This document shows, piece by piece, positions 57,377 through 64,000 of a stretch of 64,000 nucleotides of DNA. The translations under genes were made by a program, and so were the position numbers. How positions within the stretch are numbered: the stretch's first letter is position 1; each line of letters begins with the position of its first letter. The notes beneath the pieces were generated by a model. It saw only the letters and a program-made list of their open reading frames with translations, made no database searches and was not told the origin of the DNA. The stretch is from Saccharophagus sp. K07 (GTDB taxonomy: Bacteria > Pseudomonadota > Gammaproteobacteria > Pseudomonadales > Cellvibrionaceae). The DNA lies in the NCBI RefSeq assembly GCF_014336955.1, contig NZ_QRAI01000005.1, forward strand, positions 1 to 64,000. Reading direction: 5' to 3'.

Positions 57377-58691
57377 CGGCTAACCTCACACCACTGAATT
57401 GCCAGCGCGTGCCGACAGGAAAAAAGTTGCGATAACTTGGACGGATATGACCGGGAGGCGTCGCGCAGGAACCGCCGCGCAGTACCCACTGATTTACCAT
57501 AAATTTGCCGTTGTATTCACCGACGGCACCAGCGGGCGGGACATAACCGGGGTAGGGGAGATAAGCACTTTGCGTCCACTGCCAAACATTGCCAAATATT
57601 CGGTTGGCTTGGGAATTTTCGGCACTGTGCGGATGCAGTATTTCTGGATCTAAAAAATTTCCTTGGGTATCAGAAAATTGCGCTGCCAGTTCCCACTCAT
57701 ATTCCGTTGGCAAGCGTTTTCCTGCCCAGCTGGCAAACGCGGACGCCTCAAAATAACTGATATGACAAACCGGTTCGCCTGCGGCGACAGGACGAAGGCC
57801 GGCCAAGGTATAAGTCCACCATTCGCCATCTTGATTAATCCAATACAATGGCGCTTCTATGTGATTTTCCTGCACCCATGCCCAACCTTCTGAGAGCCAA
57901 TGGCGCGGATCGTGATAACCGCCGTCTGCCATAAATTCCAAATATTCCGCATTAATCACCGGTCGACTTGCCAAGCGAAATGCGTGCACATAGGCGCGGT
58001 GCAAAGGCGCTTCATTATCGAAGTGAAAACCGTCATCACAGCCAAACCAGGATTCGCCGGGCGCAAAATGTCGCCAGTGCAATTCCGGTTTTTGCGAACT
58101 GGATTTATCGGGGAAATCAACCAGTTTCGGATACAAAGGATTAAAAGAAAGAGCGTGTTTAATATCTGTAACAATCAATTCCTGATGCTGTTGCTCGTGA
58201 TGAATTCCCAACTCAATCAGCTGTAGTTCTGCCGGTGTTAATGCGTCCCATAGCGTTATCAGTTTTTCCTCCAGCGCAAATCGGTAATCCCAAATTTCGT
58301 CTAGGGAAGGACGTGACAGGATTCCTCGCTGAGCGCGGCGGAATTGCGGGCCGACTTGGTTGTAATAAGAGTTGAACAGATATTCATAACCGGGTTTGGC
58401 GACTGACGCGTCGCGTGGCAGCAGAATGAAGGTATCGAAAAACCAAGTGGTGTGCGCCAGATGCCATTTGGTTGGGCTGGCGTCCGGCATGGACTGGAGC
58501 TGCTGATCTTCCGGAGAGAGTTTCTGCGTCAGACGAGCAGACAGTTTCCGCGTCCGCTGAAATTGCTCGCGTAAACGACCGGCAAACTCTTCTGTGGTTG
58601 GCTTGGCTTTGTTTTGGCTGCGGTTGCTTGCGATATGGATGCCTGCGGTGGGAGGCACGAAGGTTTGGAGTGGAATCGCAGTGTCGCTCAC
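57363..58691 (-). CDS. egtB: ergothioneine biosynthesis sulfoxide synthase EgtB
   Basis: This non-haem iron enzyme (442 residues) joins hercynine to a thiol with O2. The N-terminal DinB-like domain carries the iron ligands: WHLAHTTWF (His77/His80) and GIHHEQQHQEL (His165 and His169). The C-terminal FGE-sulfatase domain has WAGKRLPTEYEWELAA, GNVWQWTQS and RGGSCATPP. The GTG start is supported by GAGAAGG eight bases upstream. No egtA or egtC lies nearby, so the thiol donor is not settled. Confidence 0.93.
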   Translation of the reverse strand: MSDTAIPLQTFVPPTAGIHIASNRSQNKAKPTTEEFAGRLREQFQRTRKLSARLTQKLSPEDQQLQSMPDASPTKWHLAHTTWFFDTFILLPRDASVAKPGYEYLFNSYYNQVGPQFRRAQRGILSRPSLDEIWDYRFALEEKLITLWDALTPAELQLIELGIHHEQQHQELIVTDIKHALSFNPLYPKLVDFPDKSSSQKPELHWRHFAPGESWFGCDDGFHFDNEAPLHRAYVHAFRLASRPVINAEYLEFMADGGYHDPRHWLSEGWAWVQENHIEAPLYWINQDGEWWTYTLAGLRPVAAGEPVCHISYFEASAFASWAGKRLPTEYEWELAAQFSDTQGNFLDPEILHPHSAENSQANRIFGNVWQWTQSAYLPYPGYVPPAGAVGEYNGKFMVNQWVLRGGSCATPPGHIRPSYRNFFPVGTRWQFSGVRLADDFI

Positions 58692-58833
58692 AGTGACTGC
58701 CTTCTCAGGTGCGTCTTTCGGTTAATGGCGATCAGTCAATATGAGCTTGAGTGTAAGGACGCAGGTCTAAGGTGAATGTACGAAATCCAACAGTCTTAAG
58801 GCGGCGCAGCAAAACACGGGATTGAATTGGCGA

Positions 58834-58862
58834 TTTACCCATGGGGTAATAATGCCTATAAT
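58834..58862 (+). promoter_or_regulatory. sigma-70 promoter of guaB with overlapping palindrome
   Basis: TTTACC and a perfect TATAAT are 17 bases apart; transcription should begin near 58869, which supports the downstream guaB start. The -35 overlaps the inverted repeat TTACCC-ATG-GGGTAA (58835-58849), a possible operator not matching the E. coli PurR site. Confidence 0.7.
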
Positions 58863-58908
58863 GCCCGGTTTATCTCGCTTCACTTACCAGCTCCGAGGTG
58901 GACACCCA

Positions 58909-60384
58909 ATGCTGAGAATTGCTCAAGAGGCACTCACTTTCGATGATGTTTTGCTGGTGCCCGGATATTCGACGGTCACAGCAAAGGACGTCTCTCTCAA
59001 AACTTCCCTCACTCGCGGTATCACCCTGAATATCCCTTTGATGTCAGCAGCGATGGACACGGTCACCGAGTCTCGCCTGGCTATTGCATTGGCTCAGGAA
59101 GGTGGTATCGGAATCATTCACAAAAGCATGTCGATTGAGCAGCAAGCCAGCGAAGTGCGTGCGGTCAAAAAGTTTGAAGCCGGTGTGGTCAAAGACCCCA
59201 TCACCATCAATGCCGACGCCAGCATTAAGCAGCTGATTGCCTTGACTCGCCAGCACAAGATTTCCGGCGTTCCTGTTTTAAGTAACGGCGATCTGATCGG
59301 GATAGTCACCGGGCGTGACGTGCGCTTTGAATCCAATATGGACGCCAAAGTCGCCAGCATCATGACTCCCAAAGACAAGCTGGTAACCGTCAGAGAAGGC
59401 GCCAGCGCTGCGGAAGTCCGCTCGCTGCTGCACAAGCACCGCATCGAGAAGGTTCTGGTGGTCAATGACCGTTTCGAGCTGAAAGGCTTGATCACGGTGA
59501 AAGATATAAACAAGTCCGAGATGTTCCCCAACGCCGCCAAGGACGCTGACGGCAGTCTGCGTGTCGGCGCCTCTGTAGGTACCAGCCCGGATACCGACGA
59601 CCGCGTAGAAGCCCTGGTCGCAGCTGGCGTGGACGTTCTGGTGGTGGATACGGCACACGGCCACTCACGCAACGTGCTCGAGCGCGTCAAACGGATCAAA
59701 ACCCTTTACCCGCACGTACAGGTGATTGGTGGCAACATCGCCACTGGCGAAGCTGCTTTGGCGCTGGTCGAAGCGGGCGCAGATGCGGTGAAAGTGGGTA
59801 TCGGTCCTGGCTCAATCTGCACCACGCGTATCGTGACTGGTGTGGGTGTACCGCAGATCTCCGCTATCGCCAATGTCGCAGCGGCTTTGAAAGGTACGGA
59901 TGTGCCGATCATCGCTGACGGTGGTATTCGTTTTTCCGGTGACGTCGCCAAAGCCATTGTGGCCGGCGCGCATGTGGTGATGATGGGTTCCATGTTCGCC
60001 GGTACCGAAGAAGCACCGGGCGAAGTTGAGCTCTACCAAGGCCGTACCTACAAGTCCTACCGCGGCATGGGTTCACTGGGTGCCATGAGCAAAACCCAAG
60101 GCTCCTCCGACCGTTACTTCCAGGACTCCAGCCAAGGTATGGAGAAACTGGTGCCCGAAGGTATCGAAGGTCGCGTGCCTTACAAGGGTCCTCTGACCGC
60201 CATAGTTCACCAGTTGATGGGTGGCTTGCGTGCGGCGATGGGCTATACCGGCTCGATCGATATCGAAACCATGCGCACCAAACCGCAGTTTGTTCGTGTA
60301 ACTGCGGCCGGTATGGGCGAAAGCCACGTGCATGACGTCAGCATCACCAAAGAAGCGCCTAATTATCCTGTTGGCGGTCGCTAA
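58909..60384 (+). CDS. guaB: inosine-5'-monophosphate dehydrogenase
   Basis: This enzyme oxidises IMP to XMP with NAD in GMP synthesis. The 491 residues begin [21 protein letters not shown] and include two CBS domains (about 90-205), the catalytic Cys in [32 protein letters not shown] and [10 protein letters not shown]. The ATG at 58909 has GAGGTGG upstream and lies downstream of the predicted transcription start; the frame runs 29 codons further up without support. The last codons form the first unit of a 21-bp tandem repeat. guaA follows. Confidence 0.96.
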   Translation: MLRIAQEALTFDDVLLVPGYSTVTAKDVSLKTSLTRGITLNIPLMSAAMDTVTESRLAIALAQEGGIGIIHKSMSIEQQASEVRAVKKFEAGVVKDPITINADASIKQLIALTRQHKISGVPVLSNGDLIGIVTGRDVRFESNMDAKVASIMTPKDKLVTVREGASAAEVRSLLHKHRIEKVLVVNDRFELKGLITVKDINKSEMFPNAAKDADGSLRVGASVGTSPDTDDRVEALVAAGVDVLVVDTAHGHSRNVLERVKRIKTLYPHVQVIGGNIATGEAALALVEAGADAVKVGIGPGSICTTRIVTGVGVPQISAIANVAAALKGTDVPIIADGGIRFSGDVAKAIVAGAHVVMMGSMFAGTEEAPGEVELYQGRTYKSYRGMGSLGAMSKTQGSSDRYFQDSSQGMEKLVPEGIEGRVPYKGPLTAIVHQLMGGLRAAMGYTGSIDIETMRTKPQFVRVTAAGMGESHVHDVSITKEAPNYPVGGR

Positions 60385-60432
60385 ACTCCCGTTGGCGGCC
60401 GCTACATTTCTGTTAGGGGCCGCTAAACGTCG
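60370..60432. repeat. three imperfect tandem 21-bp repeats at the guaB stop
   Basis: Units start at 60370, 60391 and 60412 and share GTTGGCGGTCGCTAAA-like sequence (second GTTGGCGGCCGCTACA, third GTTAGGGGCCGCTAAA). The first holds the last codons and the stop of guaB. Since 21 bases are seven codons, the copies would have been in frame if the stop were lost. Confidence 0.8.
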
Positions 60433-60457
60433 AAGGCAATTCTGACCTAGTTCCAGC

Positions 60458-60484
60458 GAAAGCCCGCCCGCGCGGGTTTTCTTG
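60458..60484 (+). terminator. probable terminator after guaB
   Basis: The G+C-rich hairpin (AGCCCGC...GCGCGGGTT) is followed by TTTCTTGTTTTTC. It lies between guaB and guaA, so at least part of the guaB transcript may end before guaA. Confidence 0.65.
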
Positions 60485-60516
60485 TTTTTCATTCCGACCA
60501 AACGATGAAGCACACC

Positions 60517-62094
60517 ATGGCAATTGATATTCACGCACAGCGAATCCTGGTTCTGGATTTCGGCTCCCAATACACCCAGCTGATCGCCCGACGAGTGCGC
60601 GAGATCGGCGTCTACTGTGAAATCCACGCCTTTGATATGAGCGAAGCGGATATCCGCGCTTTCGCCCCAAAGGGCATTATCCTGGCTGGTGGGCCTGAGT
60701 CAGTGACTGAGCTGAACTCTCCACGCGCGCCGCAAGTGGTGTTTGAACTGGGATTGCCGGTGCTGGGCATTTGCTACGGTATGCAAACCATGGCGGAGCA
60801 GTTGGGCGGTAAGGTTTCTGGTTCCCATGTGCGCGAATTTGGTTATGCCCAGATCAAAGTTGAGGAGCCGAACGAACTCTTCAAAAACGTCCAGGACCAT
60901 GTAGCACCGGATGGCAAAGGTCTGTTGGATGTGTGGATGAGCCACGGCGACAAGGTCACTCAAATGCCCGAAGGCTTTGTCTGCATCGCCTCTACACCGT
61001 CTTGCCCCATAGCCGCCATGGCGGACGCATCGCGCAATCTCTACGGTGTGCAATTCCACCCCGAAGTAACCCACACATTGCAAGGCAAGCGCATTTTCGA
61101 ACACTTCCTGTTCGATATGTGCAAATGCGAAGCCCTGTGGACGCCAGCGAATATCGTGGAAGACGCTATTGCCAAGGTGCGTGAGCAAGTTGGATCGGAC
61201 AAGGTGTTGTTGGGTCTTTCCGGCGGCGTGGATTCATCGGTGGTTGCTGCGTTGTTGCATCGGGCGATCGGCGATCAATTAACCTGTGTATTTGTCGACA
61301 ACGGTTTGTTGCGCAAAAACGAAGGCGACCAAGTAATGGCGATGTTCGCCAAAAATATGGGCGTTAAAGTGATTCGCGCCGATGCGGAAGATCTTTTCCT
61401 GAGCAAGCTCGCCGGCGTTTCCGATCCCGAGAAAAAACGCAAAATCATCGGCAATACCTTTATCGAAGTATTCGATGCCGAAGCGTCCAAATTAAAAGAC
61501 GTGAAATGGCTTGCACAAGGCACCATTTATCCGGACGTTATCGAATCCGCCGCTGCCAAAACCGGCAAAGCGCACGTGATTAAATCCCACCACAATGTCG
61601 GCGGTCTGCCGGAAGATATGCAATTTAAATTGGTGGAACCGCTGCGCGAATTATTTAAAGACGAAGTGCGCAAAATCGGTTTGGAACTCGGCCTGCCATA
61701 CGACATGGTCTACCGCCATCCATTCCCAGGCCCAGGTTTGGGCGTGCGCATTTTGGGCGAAGTGAAAAAAGAATACGCCGATGTACTGCGTGAAGCGGAT
61801 GCGATTTTTATCGAAGAATTGCACAACGCTGGCTGGTACCACAAAACCAGTCAGGCATTTGTGGTATTTCTGCCGGTTAAATCCGTCGGCGTTGTAGGCG
61901 ACGCCCGCCGTTATGAATGGGTAGTCTCACTGCGCGCCGTCGAAACCATCGACTTTATGACCGCCCGCTGGGCCCACCTGCCATACGAGCTACTGGAAAA
62001 AGTCTCCAACCGCATCATCAATGAAATCAGCGGCATTTCCCGCGTTGCGTACGACGTATCGAGCAAGCCACCGGCTACGATTGAGTGGGAATGA
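60517..62094 (+). CDS. guaA: GMP synthase (glutamine-hydrolysing)
   Basis: This enzyme converts XMP to GMP with glutamine and ATP. The 525-residue length equals E. coli GuaA. It carries the class I amidotransferase domain ([20 protein letters not shown]; Cys in LGICYGMQ; His and Glu in GVQFHPEV), the ATP-pyrophosphatase loop [16 protein letters not shown], and the C-terminal dimer domain with [19 protein letters not shown] and the end PPATIEWE. The ATG at 60517 is chosen from family length; an ATG four codons upstream is possible. The 3' end is the likely insertion site of the element to the right. Confidence 0.96.
   Translation: MAIDIHAQRILVLDFGSQYTQLIARRVREIGVYCEIHAFDMSEADIRAFAPKGIILAGGPESVTELNSPRAPQVVFELGLPVLGICYGMQTMAEQLGGKVSGSHVREFGYAQIKVEEPNELFKNVQDHVAPDGKGLLDVWMSHGDKVTQMPEGFVCIASTPSCPIAAMADASRNLYGVQFHPEVTHTLQGKRIFEHFLFDMCKCEALWTPANIVEDAIAKVREQVGSDKVLLGLSGGVDSSVVAALLHRAIGDQLTCVFVDNGLLRKNEGDQVMAMFAKNMGVKVIRADAEDLFLSKLAGVSDPEKKRKIIGNTFIEVFDAEASKLKDVKWLAQGTIYPDVIESAAAKTGKAHVIKSHHNVGGLPEDMQFKLVEPLRELFKDEVRKIGLELGLPYDMVYRHPFPGPGLGVRILGEVKKEYADVLREADAIFIEELHNAGWYHKTSQAFVVFLPVKSVGVVGDARRYEWVVSLRAVETIDFMTARWAHLPYELLEKVSNRIINEISGISRVAYDVSSKPPATIEWE
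62078..62094 (+). other. probable attachment site (attL) at the end of guaA
   Basis: The last codons of guaA (CGATTGAGTGGGAATGA) are the part of the gene where guaA-specific integrative elements insert. The reading frame is intact, as these elements restore the end of the gene. No second copy occurs in the window, so the other junction must be further right. The exact core is not defined by sequence alone. Confidence 0.45.
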
Positions 62095-62140
62095 TTCCGC
62101 GTCCGGCAGCGGCCGGCAGGATCAGGCACCAGAAACACCT

Positions 62141-62166
62141 AAGCCCGCGTCACTGCGGGCTTTTTT
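62141..62166 (+). terminator. rho-independent terminator after guaA
   Basis: AAGCCCGC/GCGGGCTT with loop GTCACT is followed by TTTTTT. It lies 46 bases after the guaA stop, within the presumed element side of the junction, and would still end guaA transcription. Confidence 0.88.
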
Positions 62167-62512
62167 GTGCTTCCAACCTGGCACGGACTGGCAGCCTGGG
62201 GTATGGCCAAGCACGAATTTTTCATGGCATAGTCGATGGCACGAAACCGGCCCTGTGCCATGCCTCGCCACCGATGCCATGCGCCTCGTTCCCAGGTGGC
62301 CATGATATCGGAATCATGTAAGTGGTTGCTGTAAAACAAATTTTTGTCGTTCCGCGCGGGGTTTTCCAGGCATGGTATTGATGGTCGGTGAAGCGTGTGC
62401 GTCACGATGGCCATGCCATGGGTACGTCCCCGTAAGCTGTTGACTTGTAAGGGGGTCTCTTTGGTTCAAGCAGGGCGCACGACGCATGGTGTTGCAAGGG
62501 AGCGTGTGTGCC
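62167..62512. other. integrase upstream region with clustered CCATG/CATGG motifs
   Basis: No gene is seen between the guaA terminator and the integrase. The 5-mers CATGG or CCATG occur at 62223, 62258, 62277, 62300, 62371, 62411 and 62416, some joined as GGCCATG. Such a cluster next to an attachment site could be arm-type binding sites for the integrase or an excisionase. The integrase promoter was not located. Confidence 0.4.
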
Positions 62513-63713
62513 ATGTTGACCGATACCAAGCTGCGGAACCTCAAACCGACGGGCAAGCTGTACAAGGTGGCGGACAGGGACGGCCTATATGTGGCCGTCA
62601 CCCCCTCCGGGACCATTTCGTTCCGCTACAACTACGCCCTCAACGGGCGCCAGGAGACCATCACCTTCGGCCGGTACGGGCCCGGGCGGCATCACGCTGG
62701 CCGAGGCCCGGGAACGCCTGGCCGAAGCCAAGAAGATGATCGCGGCGGGAAAGTCTCCGGCCCGGGAGAAAGCCAGGGAGAAGGCCCGTGTGCGCGACGC
62801 CGAGACGTTCGGTGCCTGGGCGGAAAAGTGGCTTCGCAGCTACCAGATGGCCGAGTCCACCCGCGACATGCGGCGCTCGGTCTATGAGCGGGACCTGAAG
62901 GCCAGGTTCGGCAACCTCAAGCTGACCGAGATCACCCACGAAGACCTGCGGGCCCTGACCGACGCCATCGTCGAGCGGGGCGCGCCGGCCACCGCCGTCC
63001 ATGCGCGCGAGATCGTGTACCAGGTCTACCGGTGGGCCATCGAGCGAGGCCAGAAGGTCGAGAATCCCGCCGAGCTGGTCCGCCCGGCCAGCATCGCGAA
63101 GTTTGCGCCGCGCGACCGCGCCCTGACGCCGGAAGAGATCGGCCTCATGTACCAGTACCTGGAGCGCGTCGGCACGTCGCCGTCGATCCGCGCCGCCGTG
63201 AAGCTGCTCCTGCTGACGATGGTGCGCAAGAGCGAGCTGACCAACGCCAGGTGGAGCGAGATCAACTTCAGCGAAGCCCTGTGGACCATCCCGAAGGAAA
63301 GGATGAAGCGGCGCAACCCGCACCTGGTGTTCCTGTCGCGGCAGGCGATGGACCTGCTGGTCGCGCTGAAAACCTTTGCCGGTGGTTCGGAATACGTCCT
63401 GCCGTCACGCTATGACCCCAGCGTGCCGATGAGCAGCGCCACGCTCAACCAGGTGATGAAGCTGACCTATCAACTGGCGCAGAAGGACGGCAAGCCGCTG
63501 GGCAAGTTCGGGCCGCACGACCTGCGCCGCACGGCCAGCACCCTGCTGCACGAAGCCGGGTACAACAGCGACTGGATCGAAAAGTGCCTCGCCCACGAAC
63601 AGCGCGGCGTCAGGGCCATCTACAACAAGGCCGAGTACCGGGAGCAGCGGCGGCAGATGTTGCAGGACTGGGCGGACATGATCGACCAGTGGACGAAGGC
63701 ACCAAAGCCGTAA
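62513..63713 (+). pseudogene. int: tyrosine recombinase/integrase, frameshifted
   Basis: This is a site-specific integrase of the P4-like type with an N-terminal DUF4102 domain (LTDTKLRNLKPTGKLYKVAD, DGLYVAVTPSGTISFRYNY). It then has the SAM-like binding domain (FGAWAEKWLRSYQMAEST) and the catalytic domain with LTMVRKSELTNARW, HDLRRTASTLLHEAG and LAHEQRGVRAIYNKAEY, holding the Arg, His, Arg, His and Tyr of the active site. The frame breaks at about 62681-62690, where GGGCCCGGGCGG has one base too many: GRYGPG in one frame is continued by GITLAEARERL in another. Start ATG has AAGGGAG upstream. A sequencing error or a real loss of function would both look like this. Confidence 0.85.
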
Positions 63714-63725
63714 CCGTGGCGGCGC

Positions 63726-64000
63726 TCAACGCGGCGCTGCGGGTTTTCGTGCCACGCCTGACAGCAGGAACTCGGTGCTGTATTCGGGAAGGCTGGGAAG
63801 TTGCCAGAACACGCTGGGGATACTGGCGCTGGCCTTGGAGACGGCTTGCCGCTGAATGCCAAGGACGCTGGCGGCATCGGATTGGCTCATGCCGTACCGC
63901 AGCAGCATGACGATTTGCTTCTTGCGGTCGGTCAGCCGGGCGTCTGTCATCCGCCTGGCGTGATCGCGCAGTTCGGACGTATCGCCATACCGGAGGCGAT
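63726..64000 (-). CDS. HTH DNA-binding protein, 3' part (partial; possibly KorA/TrfB-like)
   Basis: The frame is open from the right edge of the window and reads leftward. It contains a helix-turn-helix: LTDRKKQIVMLLRYGMSQSDAASVLGIQRQAVSKA (parts), with the recognition helix at IQRQAVSKA. The tail WQLPSLPEYSTEFLLS is not a common HTH extension but recalls plasmid KorA/TrfB-type repressors. The upstream residues RLRYGDTSELRDHARR also read as coding, so an internal Met at 63950 is probably not the start. It is convergent with the integrase, 12 bases apart. Confidence 0.6.
   Translation of the reverse strand, partial: RLRYGDTSELRDHARRMTDARLTDRKKQIVMLLRYGMSQSDAASVLGIQRQAVSKASASIPSVFWQLPSLPEYSTEFLLSGVARKPAAPR

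Larger units (their letters stand above)
62095..64000. mobile_element. integrated element at guaA, left part
   Basis: Everything right of guaA differs from the rest. Three 60-base rows I counted in the integrase gave 57-72% G+C, against 50% in a guaA row. Codons ending in C or G dominate. An integrase reading away from the attachment site and an HTH regulator follow. The element continues beyond the window, so its cargo is unknown. Confidence 0.7.

Overview
The window looks like chromosomal DNA from a gammaproteobacterium near Cellvibrio or the wider Pseudomonas–Cellvibrionales group. This is inferred from gene content and order, with no database search. Pointers are SMC (not MukB) followed by zipA and ligA, fliK and a short FlhB-like gene beside ccmA, a secreted ricin-type lectin with a serine-rich linker, a rhombosortase-like protease, an oadGAB sodium pump, TonB-dependent uptake and an intracellular PHB depolymerase.

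Layout. The left edge (1–126) is the right end of an IS66-family element that has cut off the 3' end of a nitrate/nitrite-type MFS transporter. From 1.7 to 5.4 kb are a small DUF3012 lipoprotein, a DUF1461 (Lit-like) membrane protein, an outer-membrane porin, a quiet AT-rich gap and a secreted lectin. From 5.7 to 17 kb are mobA, pdxH with an overlapping quinone-reductase-like gene, a STAS protein, purC, a MATE exporter, a cytochrome c–PQQ dehydrogenase fusion followed at once by a TonB-dependent receptor, and a gamma-glutamyltransferase. From 17 to 34 kb are dusC, oadGAB, pykA, bolA, a cold-shock gene, a DUF945 protein overlapping the rhombosortase, ppnP, cmoM, a membrane J-domain protein, ppx, msrA and fliK with its FlhB-like partner. 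From 34 to 46 kb lies cytochrome c maturation in two blocks, ccmABCDEFG and ccmHI. They are separated by a small exported protein, aguA–aguB (agmatine to putrescine), phaZ and two tRNA genes. From 46 to 54 kb is a tight chain of smc, zipA, ligA, a transglycosylase-like lipoprotein, a HAD phosphatase and a small membrane protein. From 54.5 to 62 kb are an acyl-CoA dehydrogenase, egtB–egtD (ergothioneine), guaB and guaA.

The right end (from about 62.1 kb) is foreign. Just after guaA, base composition and codon choice become clearly G+C richer, and a tyrosine integrase with a single frameshift is followed by a convergent partial HTH regulator. The 3' end of guaA is a known integration target, so this is read as the left end of an integrated element that continues beyond the window.

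The core is mostly housekeeping: purine synthesis, DNA ligation, chromosome condensation, division, cytochrome assembly, tRNA modification and the pyruvate/oxaloacetate node. The less ordinary parts are the IS-truncated transporter, the cytochrome/PQQ–receptor pair, the Lit-like protein, a 125-bp palindromic repeat, short tandem repeats at two gene ends, a perfect hairpin inside a coding region, and the guaA-linked element. I found no CRISPR array, rRNA or toxin–antitoxin locus.
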